Source: Psychrobacter sp. DAB_AL43B | Lineage (GTDB): Bacteria; Pseudomonadota; Gammaproteobacteria; Pseudomonadales; Moraxellaceae | DNA: 64,000 nucleotides | NCBI RefSeq assembly: GCF_900168255.1 | Contig: NZ_LT799838.1 | Span: forward strand, 1,054,001 to 1,118,000 | Direction: 5' to 3' | Shown: piece after piece, positions 48,505-56,841 of the stretch | Position numbering within the stretch: position 1 is the first letter of the stretch | Layout: the number at the start of each line of letters is the position of its first letter | Notes under the pieces: model-generated | What the model was told of the DNA's origin: nothing | What the model saw: the letters and a program-made list of their open reading frames with translations, nothing else | The model's database searches: none | Program-made: the position numbers and the translations under genes

Positions 48505-49806
48505 CTAAATGACTTCATCAATTTTTTTGAATTCAGGCAAGTTATAAAAATAAACACCCATTATTATTCCAATAAAACCGATGAACGCGATGTAGAGTGC
48601 AGGTGAAAAACTCACATATAGAGTGGCATAACCCAGCCCAAAAGGCACCAATACACCTACAATGCCGTAGGCGATATTATAACAAAAAGCCATTCCTGTT
48701 AGGCGTACATTGGTTGGAAATAATTGCACAAGGATAGCCGGTATCATACCAACGATGCCAGCACAAAATCCCAAAAGGGCATACATAATTAGGATGTAGT
48801 CGCCACTTGCTTGCAGATGATAAAAAAAGGCAAACATTTGGGCGATTAATAAGATAGAACCTATCGTCAAAATTTTGCCAAAATTTTGGTGGTTAGAGAT
48901 GATGCCATAAAAGACACAGCCAAAAATCATAAAGACAATGCCTAGGCTGTGTGAAAAACCAAATAAATCACTGTCTAATGTAAAGCGTAATTCAATTAAA
49001 TCAGGTAGCAAGAGCACGACGACGGTCGTTATACTAGAGACAATTAGGGCTAAAACCATGCCAATAAATATGGAATGCTTACAATGCTTAAAAAGAAGGG
49101 TAAATGGTTTAGCAACATACTCTTTCGGTTTTGAGTTTTTCATTTGAGCAAAAAACGGTGATTCATCTATCCATCGCCATCCTAATAACGGCAAGACACT
49201 GAGGATGGCTGCAACAAAAAACGGTATGCGCCAGCCATAATCAGCAAGTTGGTCAACGGTCATCGAATTGCTTAACCAAAGAAAAAAAGCATTAGAGAAT
49301 AATACACCTGTAAAAAAACTGGCGGTGACATAACTACAGCCCACTGACAGGTATTGGCGCGGTACATGCTCAGCTACGAAAACCCAGGCAAGCGGTACAT
49401 AAAGACCAAATGCCATCCCTTGTATCAGTCGTAATATGATAAATAAAGCCGGCGCAATCAATCCCAGTTGTGCATAAGTAGGCAAGCAAGCCATGGCTAA
49501 TACACTGCCAGCAGTAACCAAAATACTGATTAATAGCATGGGTTTGCGACCTTTGATATCACCATAACGACCAAAGATGACGCCGCCAAGTGGGCGCGCC
49601 AAATAACCAATGGCAAACAGTACAAGCCCCTGTATTTTTATAGTAGCAGGATCGGTAATAGCAGGGAAAAAAGAGGCTGCAATAATATCTGCGAGGTATA
49701 AGTAAATCAAAAAATCAAAGAACGCGATTGCGCCGCTGAAGCAGATAAACAGTACTGTATTTCTGTCTTTAGAGGACATTAGTGCATATTCAGAACGAGA
49801 GGGCAT
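48505..49806 (-). CDS. MFS transporter, metabolite:proton symporter type
   Basis: About 433 residues (ATG at 49806; a GTG at 49824 is possible, and neither has a good ribosome site). Twelve membrane helices. The loop motif GYLARPLGGVIFGRYGDIKGRKPML is the MHS (ProP/KgtP-like) signature, and RLIQGMAFGLYVPLAWVFVAEHVP supports it. Substrates in the family are organic acids or osmolytes; here it cannot be decided. It is a single gene. Confidence 0.87.
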   Translation of the reverse strand: MPSRSEYALMSSKDRNTVLFICFSGAIAFFDFLIYLYLADIIAASFFPAITDPATIKIQGLVLFAIGYLARPLGGVIFGRYGDIKGRKPMLLISILVTAGSVLAMACLPTYAQLGLIAPALFIILRLIQGMAFGLYVPLAWVFVAEHVPRQYLSVGCSYVTASFFTGVLFSNAFFLWLSNSMTVDQLADYGWRIPFFVAAILSVLPLLGWRWIDESPFFAQMKNSKPKEYVAKPFTLLFKHCKHSIFIGMVLALIVSSITTVVVLLLPDLIELRFTLDSDLFGFSHSLGIVFMIFGCVFYGIISNHQNFGKILTIGSILLIAQMFAFFYHLQASGDYILIMYALLGFCAGIVGMIPAILVQLFPTNVRLTGMAFCYNIAYGIVGVLVPFGLGYATLYVSFSPALYIAFIGFIGIIMGVYFYNLPEFKKIDEVI

Positions 49807-50021
49807 AATAGGTCGCGCATCCACATATGAGAGTATTTGTTAAAAAGGTCATTATATAGATAACCAGCTATAATAAAAAACGACAAATCAGTATCAATAA
49901 ATAATGATTTGCCGAAAAAATAAAAGTTATTGAGCTGAGAGGTTTGAAAAGCAAGCACTTAAATTAAGAGCATTCAAGTGCTTATTAGAAATTTAAAGCT
50001 TATCAGATAAAGTTATGACTA

Positions 50022-51695
50022 TTATAACAGCCAATCGATCGGTAACCATGACATGATAGTAAGCCAAACATGGTCGCTCACATCGACGCGCGGCTCTGAA
50101 TCGTAAATCACTTTTTTATTATCTTCAATGGTATGCCACTGTAAATTGCCATTATCTTGTAATTTAACCTCATAAGCTTGGCTTAATAAGTCGTCGCTCA
50201 ACGCATCATGTAACTGGGTGGCAAGTTGATCGTCATTGATAATCACCCCCATCTCAGTATTGATATTAGCGGAGCGAGGGTCAACATTATAGGAACCAAT
50301 GAATACTTGATAATCATCTACCGCAAAAGCCTTGGCATGTAGGCTGGTTGATGATTGACTGCGTGCTTTCCAGAGTTTGTTTTCGCGTTTTTCTTCACCA
50401 GCGGTCGCTTTTAGCTCATAGATTTTGACCCCCGCGCGCAGCAAGCTAGGACGCCATTGGCTATAACCAGAATGTACAGCCGTGACATCGGTTGCATCAA
50501 ATGAATTGGTCAAAATCTTGATATCGATACCAGATTCGGCTAATTCTACCAGCGTATTGACACCGTCTTTGGTCGGTACAAAGTAAGAGGATATAATGGT
50601 CAGTTTTTTTGATGGGCTACCTAATAGAGTGCGTAGTTGATGAACCAAATTGGTGTCTGCTGGCACCGTTTTGGTCAATTTACCCACGTCATCACTTAAA
50701 AACTGCATATCCGTCCAGCGGAAGGGCACACGCTTATTGATTAAATCTGTATCAATAGAAGAGTCATCAATCGCAGTCTTATAAATCGCTAAGCTACTTT
50801 TATTGTTATTTTTCTCATCTGCTCTTAACTTATCTAATCCTTCTAAGAAGTCAGTTGTTTCCCCTTTATCGAGTTTGGCTAAGGTTTCGATATCAAATGA
50901 TATCGGCGCCGACCAGTAGTCGGCAAAACTATTGTCTATATCTGCCACCACTTTACCAATCAGTAAAACATCCAAATCAGCAAACTGACTATTTTTATCG
51001 TTGCTAAGGTATTCATCGCCAATATTACGCCCACCAATGATGGTGATTTGCTTATCAAAAATCATGCTTTTATTGTGCATGCGTCTATTGATACGAGGCA
51101 GGCCTGTCAGATAGTTTAAGGTTTGAAATTTACGATACATCAATGGATTGATGATACGTACGGCGATATTGGGGTGACTGGAAAAACGTAATAAATGCTG
51201 ATCGAACTTAGCGTTATTATTAAAATCATCCAGTAATAGACGAACAATGACCCCGCGCTCAGCAGCATCCCATAAGTCTTTTAGCATCAGCTGACCCGCC
51301 TGATCATCATGCCAAATATAATATTGCGCATCGATATTGCGTGTCGCCATGCCGGTCAAAATACTGCGTGAGGCAAAAGCGTTGGCACCGGTGACGATCG
51401 GATGGTAGCCTGACAAATCGGGGTGAATGTCGTTTTGTTCACTAATGGCCGCAACCAAATCAATACTATCCGTGTTTGAGTTGGTAATACTCGTACCGTT
51501 ATCCAAACGCTTTATTTGAACCCTATCTGATTTTTTATTGTCTTGTTGGTATAACGCTTCAACACGTGCCGATAGTGCTTGGCTCTCAGGTAAATGCGGC
51601 TGCTTTGGTAGAATTTGGCATCCACTAAGACATAAAGTCAGGCCGAGTGTCAGACTCAACGATAAGTTGCTTGGTTCTATAGTGAACATCGACAT
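50022..51695 (-). CDS. Phospholipase D-family lipoprotein (cardiolipin synthase-like)
   Basis: 557 residues. The N-terminus has a signal peptide with lipobox (LCLSGC), so it is a lipid-anchored periplasmic protein. Two HKD motifs are intact: HNKSMIFDKQITIIGGRN near 207 and LHAKAFAVDDYQVFIGSYN near 453. This is the layout of PLD-type transphosphatidylases such as ClsC-like proteins and secreted lipases. Its substrate (phospholipid or other phosphodiester) is unproved. It is transcribed alone and ends just after a hydrophobic tail. Confidence 0.87.
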   Translation of the reverse strand: MSMFTIEPSNLSLSLTLGLTLCLSGCQILPKQPHLPESQALSARVEALYQQDNKKSDRVQIKRLDNGTSITNSNTDSIDLVAAISEQNDIHPDLSGYHPIVTGANAFASRSILTGMATRNIDAQYYIWHDDQAGQLMLKDLWDAAERGVIVRLLLDDFNNNAKFDQHLLRFSSHPNIAVRIINPLMYRKFQTLNYLTGLPRINRRMHNKSMIFDKQITIIGGRNIGDEYLSNDKNSQFADLDVLLIGKVVADIDNSFADYWSAPISFDIETLAKLDKGETTDFLEGLDKLRADEKNNNKSSLAIYKTAIDDSSIDTDLINKRVPFRWTDMQFLSDDVGKLTKTVPADTNLVHQLRTLLGSPSKKLTIISSYFVPTKDGVNTLVELAESGIDIKILTNSFDATDVTAVHSGYSQWRPSLLRAGVKIYELKATAGEEKRENKLWKARSQSSTSLHAKAFAVDDYQVFIGSYNVDPRSANINTEMGVIINDDQLATQLHDALSDDLLSQAYEVKLQDNGNLQWHTIEDNKKVIYDSEPRVDVSDHVWLTIMSWLPIDWLL

Positions 51696-52091
51696 AAATA
51701 AGTTACCTTAGTGAGCCTTAATATAATAAAAATTTGCCGAAAAACGTGCGTGAGCTTTGTGACGGTTTTGCAGATGACAATACTAATGACAACACTGATT
51801 ATGAGGCATAGGATAATATCAGCCCAAGGTAGATTTTAAATGGCCGCTAAGTTTATCAGTTGTCGGCAGCTGTGCCTATTATAAATACGTTGTTTTTGTT
51901 AGATGTAGCCTTGGTGATTTCTTTCATATCGTCTTAATCAACAGGTCGATCAGTATTCAAAAATAATATGTAGTGAGTATCTGAAACCAGCTGTTTGGAA
52001 TAAGTTGACATGATATGATAACGCGAATAAATGATGTTTATAATCAACAATAAGCCGTATTTTTAATAATAACCAGTGCAATGGAAAAATT
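51696..52091. other. Divergent intergenic region upstream of metZ
   Basis: About 395 bases without a gene. A good -35-like TTGACA sits at 52006-52011, with only a poor -10-like match (TAAATG) at 17 bases. No riboswitch is recognised. Confidence 0.45.
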
Positions 52092-53366
52092 ATGAGTCAG
52101 TCGCAAGTGGATAGTGAAAGCAATTTGAATACATTAGATCCAAACTGGCGCGATGATGCGCTAAATTTAGAACTAGATTATGGCATGCAAACCATTGCTG
52201 TGCGTGCAGGACAGCATCGTACGGATGAGGGCGAACACTCAGAAGCTATATTTACCACCAGCTCTTACGTCTATCACTCAGCAGCTGATGCTGCCGCCCA
52301 TTTTGATGGCACAAAAACTGGCAACGTCTACTCGCGCCATACCAATCCAAGTGTGCGTACCTTTGAGCGTCGTTTAGCCGCGCTTGAAAACGGTGAGCGC
52401 GCGGTTGCCACGGCTTCGGGTATGGGTGCGATTTTGACCATGTGCTTGGCGTATTTAAAAGCTGGCGATCATCTACTGGCTGCCAATCAATTATTTGGCT
52501 CATCTATTGGTCTGTTTAATAACTATATGGCTAAGTTCGGCGTTGAAGTCAGTTACGTTGACTGCTTCGACAATGACGCATGGTCAAAGGCTGTTCAACC
52601 AAATACCAAGGTTATTTATTGCGAAAGCCCAAGTAATCCATTGGCGCAGATTTGTGATATCGGTTATTTAAGTCAACTATGTAAAGCCAATGACATACTA
52701 TTGGTGGTTGATAACTGTTTTGCGACACCTGCATTGCAACGTCCACTCGATTTGGGTGCTGATGTGGTGATTCATTCTGCGACCAAATACTTAGATGGAC
52801 AAGGTCGAGTGTTGGGCGGCGCGCTGGTCGGCAGTGACAAACTAATGCAAGAAGCCTTTACCGTGATACGTTCAGGCGGTATCAGCATGAGTCCATTTAA
52901 TGCATGGGTGTTTACCAAAGGGCTTGAGACGCTTAAGTTGCGCATGCAGGCGCATTGTGCCAATGCCAATCAGGTAGCTGATTTTTTAGTCAATCATCCC
53001 AATGTTAGTGTTGTGCATTTCTCAGGTTTGAGCGATCATCCCTCACATGAATTGACCAAACGCCAGCATCATATGAAAGATGGCTACGGCGCGATCATGG
53101 GCTTTGAAGTTAAAGCTACCGATAAACTTGATCCAAAAGCTGCTGCTTGGCATGTGATTGATTCAACGCAAATGGTCTCTATCACCAACAATTTAGGTGA
53201 TGCCAAAACCACCATTACTCATCCTGCGACCACCACTCATTTCCGTCTGACGCCTGAAGCACGAGTGGAAGCTGGCGTTAAAGATGGTCTTATCCGTCTG
53301 TCAGTTGGTCTAGAAGATGTCGAAGATATCATCAAAGATTTGGCGCGTGGTTTAGACAGTTTGTAA
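52092..53366 (+). CDS. metZ: O-succinylhomoserine sulfhydrylase
   Basis: A 424-residue PLP enzyme of the Cys/Met metabolism family that makes homocysteine directly from O-succinylhomoserine and sulfide. The PLP lysine is in VIHSATKYLDGQGRVLGG. The start of the fold TIAVRAGQHRTDEGEHSEAIFTTSSYV and the motif YSRHTNPSVRTFERRLAALE match MetZ closely. It precedes ybaB and recR by 85 bases on the same strand. Whether it uses acetyl- or succinyl-homoserine cannot be settled from the sequence alone. Confidence 0.93.
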   Translation: MSQSQVDSESNLNTLDPNWRDDALNLELDYGMQTIAVRAGQHRTDEGEHSEAIFTTSSYVYHSAADAAAHFDGTKTGNVYSRHTNPSVRTFERRLAALENGERAVATASGMGAILTMCLAYLKAGDHLLAANQLFGSSIGLFNNYMAKFGVEVSYVDCFDNDAWSKAVQPNTKVIYCESPSNPLAQICDIGYLSQLCKANDILLVVDNCFATPALQRPLDLGADVVIHSATKYLDGQGRVLGGALVGSDKLMQEAFTVIRSGGISMSPFNAWVFTKGLETLKLRMQAHCANANQVADFLVNHPNVSVVHFSGLSDHPSHELTKRQHHMKDGYGAIMGFEVKATDKLDPKAAAWHVIDSTQMVSITNNLGDAKTTITHPATTTHFRLTPEARVEAGVKDGLIRLSVGLEDVEDIIKDLARGLDSL

Positions 53367-53450
53367 AGATAACGGTATAATCGCTGTTAGTGTTTTATTT
53401 TAACTCATGACAATATCAATTATTTATTATTACAAAACAAAGAGGCAACT

Positions 53451-53780
53451 ATGAATATTCAAGCATTAATGCAACAAGCACAAACGATGCAAAAGAAAGT
53501 CGAAGCAAACGTTGAAAATGCTAAAAAAGAGCTGGCCAATAAAGAAGTTCATGCAGAATCGGGTAGTGGTCTGGTAAAAGTGACCATGACTGGTCGTCAT
53601 GTGGTCAAGCGTTTGACCATCGATCCAAGTTTGCTTGAAGATGAGCCAGATATGATCGAAGATTTGATTGCAGCGGCTATCAATGATGCCGTCCGTCAAG
53701 CAGATGAGTTATATGAAGAAACGATGGCTGGTGCTACCTCAGGTATGGGTCTACCACCAGGTATGCAAGGTATGTTCTAG
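53451..53780 (+). CDS. ybaB: Nucleoid-associated protein YbaB/EbfC
   Basis: 109 residues, a DNA-binding dimer that coats the nucleoid and is nearly always found just before recR. Features: [17 protein letters not shown] coiled helix, [22 protein letters not shown] core and a flexible Gly/Met-rich C-terminus. AAAGAGGCAACT precedes the ATG. Confidence 0.96.
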   Translation: MNIQALMQQAQTMQKKVEANVENAKKELANKEVHAESGSGLVKVTMTGRHVVKRLTIDPSLLEDEPDMIEDLIAAAINDAVRQADELYEETMAGATSGMGLPPGMQGMF

Positions 53781-53887
53781 GCTTTAATTTGCGTTAAATA
53801 TGACACATTGAATTTAGAAACGGGGTTGTTATCGACACGATACGACCCCATTTTCATAGCTATGGTTTCTAAATAAAGGAAGACACT

Positions 53888-54481
53888 TTGCTTACAGCCA
53901 AATTTGATCAGCTGGTCAAACAGCTGCGTATTTTGCCGGGTGTGGGTCAAAAAAGCGCCCAACGTATGGCGCTACACCTACTCACCAAAAAACGTCCACA
54001 AGGGTTGGCGCTTGCCCAAGCACTCGATGAGGCAATGCGTGATATTGTTGAATGTCAGCGCTGTCATAGCTTTAGTGATGAGGCGATTTGTCCTTTATGC
54101 CAAGATCCAAGGCGTGATGACAACCTATTATGTGTGGTCGAAACCGCTGCTGATGTCATGGCGATTGAGCAGACGGCAGGCTATCGTGGGCGTTATTTTG
54201 TCTTGGGTGGTCATCTGTCACCGATTGATGGTATTAGCGCTGATGATCTAAATATTGAGCAACTGGTTTGGCGGGTGAAACAAGAGCCGGTAGAAGAAAT
54301 AATATTAGCAACCGGTACTACGGTTGAAGGTCAGACTACAGCACACTTTATCAGTGAAGCGGTCAGCCGTCATGTTAATAAGGTGACACGTCTGGCGCAA
54401 GGTGTACCGATGGGCGGAGAGCTTGAATACCTTGATAGTATGACGCTTGGTCAAGCCATGCAAAATCGCTCTTTTTTATAG
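53888..54481 (+). CDS. recR: Recombination mediator protein RecR
   Basis: 197 residues, beginning with TTG at 53888 supported by AGGAAG. Helix-hairpin-helix [17 protein letters not shown] at the start, then a four-cysteine zinc finger (CQRCHSF...CPLCQD), the Toprim domain ([16 protein letters not shown]) and the C-terminal [15 protein letters not shown]. It acts with RecO to load RecA at gaps. The ybaB-recR order is conserved across bacteria. Confidence 0.96.
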   Translation: MLTAKFDQLVKQLRILPGVGQKSAQRMALHLLTKKRPQGLALAQALDEAMRDIVECQRCHSFSDEAICPLCQDPRRDDNLLCVVETAADVMAIEQTAGYRGRYFVLGGHLSPIDGISADDLNIEQLVWRVKQEPVEEIILATGTTVEGQTTAHFISEAVSRHVNKVTRLAQGVPMGGELEYLDSMTLGQAMQNRSFL

Positions 54482-54628
54482 TATCTATATAGCATCTTTA
54501 TAAAATCGAATGCTTGCCCATTTTCTTTTATGATATTGTTATAATTGCTTTATTATTGTTTTCTCCTTTAATTTTATTAAGACGTGTTTTAGCGTTTTAT
54601 TTTCCCTTATCAATGCAGGTATCTGCCC

Positions 54629-55939
54629 GTGTCCAACAACGCTTTAACCGATTCAAACCTTCAAGACAAACTTTCTGCTGTTACTGATGACTTATCAAAG
54701 CAATCAGACAATACTGATGTAGAGTCAGCAGATTTGCCACTAGAACCAGATATCGATGCGCTGTTAGATATCGCCGATGAAGTTGCTATCACTTGGGTGC
54801 GGCAGCAAAGTGGATTGAATGAAGTGATTGAGGCATTAGCCACTTGCGGGCGGGTGGCATTAGATACTGAGTTTATCAAGCGTGATACTTATTATCCGCG
54901 CTTGGCATTGGTACAGCTTAACGTTGGTGATCATATTTATCTATTAGATGCGCCGCAGCTACAGCTAGATGAGTTGTGGCAAGCCCTAATTAAAGTGGAT
55001 GTGGCTATTTGGCATGCTTGCGGTGAAGATTTGGGTATTTTTTACCTATTGTCTGGCTGCCCGCCCTTGACCAATATTTTTGATACCCAAATTGCCTTAT
55101 CTTATTTGACGGGACAATTGCAAATGGGCTATCAGCAGGCGCTTGATGAGCAATTGGATATGCATATCGATAAAGAACAAAGTCAGTCAGACTGGCTACA
55201 GCGTCCGCTATCAAATGAGCAAGAGCAGTATGCGATTGATGATGTACGCTTTTTGCCAGCGTTATATTTGAGCCTTGAATATGAGCTAAAAAAGCAGAAT
55301 TTATACGATTATGTGTGGGCCGACTGTCAGTTATACGCCCACGATTTATATAAAGCACAGCATGTTGAAGATGAGGCCATGTATCTGACCATGGCTGATT
55401 ATCGCTATACCTCACAACAAATGGCGGTATTACAAGCAGTTGCGACATGGCGTGAGGAGCTTGCACGTGCGACTAATCAACCTCGTACTTTTGTGATTAA
55501 AAAACAAGCGGTACGTGAGATTATCACTGAAAATCCAAGCAATATGCGTGAGCTTGCGCACAAAACGACCATGCACCGTAGTATGCTGCGCCTATATGGT
55601 GAAGAGTTAATGAAGGTGATTAAGGACGCAAAAATGCTTGCGCCTGTTGAGCATCCACCTTGCTTACTGCCCCCTTATCGTTCTAAAAATAAAGTGCTAT
55701 CAAAAGCGGTGCAAGAAGCAATAGATAAACAAGCAGAGAAAATCGGTGTACCCGCTAGCGTACTGATGCGTAAAAAATGGCTAGGACAATTGTACGAAGT
55801 TATCGCCTTTGAGCAAGGGCTAGCAGCATTACCACAAGGCTTAAAAGGCTGGCGTAATAAATGGGTCACGCAAACATTGATTCCAGTGATTGAAGCGCAT
55901 AAAAAAGAGCTACAACAAGGTATGGGAATTAACGTTTAA
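54629..55939 (+). CDS. rnd: Ribonuclease D
   Basis: 436 residues starting with GTG at 54629. A 50-residue acidic N-terminal extension precedes the 3'-5' exonuclease domain with D79 and E81 (LDTEF), WHACGEDLGIFY and YAIDDVRFLPALYL (DEDDy motif). The HRDC domain follows. It trims tRNA 3' ends. In many gammaproteobacteria a ycgL gene follows rnd; here a ycgL-like gene lies instead 8 kb further right, after the gcv block. Confidence 0.93.
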   Translation: MSNNALTDSNLQDKLSAVTDDLSKQSDNTDVESADLPLEPDIDALLDIADEVAITWVRQQSGLNEVIEALATCGRVALDTEFIKRDTYYPRLALVQLNVGDHIYLLDAPQLQLDELWQALIKVDVAIWHACGEDLGIFYLLSGCPPLTNIFDTQIALSYLTGQLQMGYQQALDEQLDMHIDKEQSQSDWLQRPLSNEQEQYAIDDVRFLPALYLSLEYELKKQNLYDYVWADCQLYAHDLYKAQHVEDEAMYLTMADYRYTSQQMAVLQAVATWREELARATNQPRTFVIKKQAVREIITENPSNMRELAHKTTMHRSMLRLYGEELMKVIKDAKMLAPVEHPPCLLPPYRSKNKVLSKAVQEAIDKQAEKIGVPASVLMRKKWLGQLYEVIAFEQGLAALPQGLKGWRNKWVTQTLIPVIEAHKKELQQGMGINV

Positions 55940-55955
55940 TTTTTATTGATATTGA

Positions 55956-56630
55956 TTAACGTTTAAATTGACCATGTTGTAAAAAATATCCGGTCTGCTT
56001 AGCGACGTCATTATCGACCAACATGCCGGTATGTGATACTGGCATGATTAAATGGTCTGTAGCAGCTTCAAGTTGAGTTTCTTTTAAATAAACCGTACCA
56101 TCATGGACAAGATGTTCATCGAGCAGTGGATTACCAGCTTTACGTAGTTTGCGATTGTGATACTGCAAAAATACTTGCCCTAAACCGTAGGGGCGATTGC
56201 CAGCGATGATACCCAAGGTGATATGCTCAGGTAATGGCGCAACGGTACCATCTAAAGCGTCCACATACGATTTTCCTACCATAGCAGGTGTCAGTCGCCA
56301 AATATAATCGGCGCATATACTGCCAATATGCGGTGTACCAAGCGTCACGCAGCGTCCGATCTGCCACTGCGGATAATGATAAACAAAATCACGAATGATA
56401 AGACCGCCTAAACTATGCCCGACCAGATCTATGGGTTGGTCAGGATGATGATGTTGCTCAAGCCATTTATTAAGCCGCTCACTATTGGTTTGAATGCCAT
56501 CGCGCATACTACGATAGCCATATTGATGAGTGTCAAGCCCTTGCGCTTGTAGGCGTTTAGCGAGTGGACGCATAATCCATGCGGTTTGATGTAAGCCGTG
56601 AATAAGAATAGTGCGGTTTTTTTGCTGCAT
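55956..56630 (-). CDS. Lipase/esterase-like alpha/beta hydrolase
   Basis: About 224 residues from the ATG at 56630 (GGAAAAT upstream); the frame opens 47 codons earlier without a family-like start. It has TILIHGLHQTAWIMRPLAKRL (oxyanion HGL), the nucleophile DLVGHSLGGLIIRDF and a C-terminal histidine in MPVSHTGMLVDND. It looks like a PGAP1/lipase-type serine hydrolase lacking a signal peptide. It converges with rnd, with only 16 bases between stops. Confidence 0.85.
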   Translation of the reverse strand: MQQKNRTILIHGLHQTAWIMRPLAKRLQAQGLDTHQYGYRSMRDGIQTNSERLNKWLEQHHHPDQPIDLVGHSLGGLIIRDFVYHYPQWQIGRCVTLGTPHIGSICADYIWRLTPAMVGKSYVDALDGTVAPLPEHITLGIIAGNRPYGLGQVFLQYHNRKLRKAGNPLLDEHLVHDGTVYLKETQLEAATDHLIMPVSHTGMLVDNDVAKQTGYFLQHGQFKR

Positions 56631-56760
56631 AGTATTTTCCAAGAAAAGGTTTTTACTTAAATAAATTAGCTTATATTCTAAGTATATTAAGCTTTTATGA
56701 CAGCTTTCAATATTGAAAGTACATAAATAATATATGACTGAACAATAAACAGACCAAATA

Positions 56761-56795
56761 AAAACCTCCAAGTCAGTAGCTGACTTGGAGGTTTT
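56761..56795 (-). terminator. Terminator of gcvP
   Basis: AAAACCTCCAAGTCAG (56761-56776) pairs perfectly with CTGACTTGGAGGTTTT (56780-56795) over a 3-base loop. A T-rich tract follows on the minus strand. It lies about 45 bases after the gcvP stop. Confidence 0.95.
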
Positions 56796-56841
56796 TTAAG
56801 TTTCATAACAGACAATTTACTGAGAAGTCTGTTATTGGAAA

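Noticed and set aside
55005..55466. 153-codon frame opposite rnd
   Set aside because: Antisense shadow of the conserved RNase D exonuclease domain.
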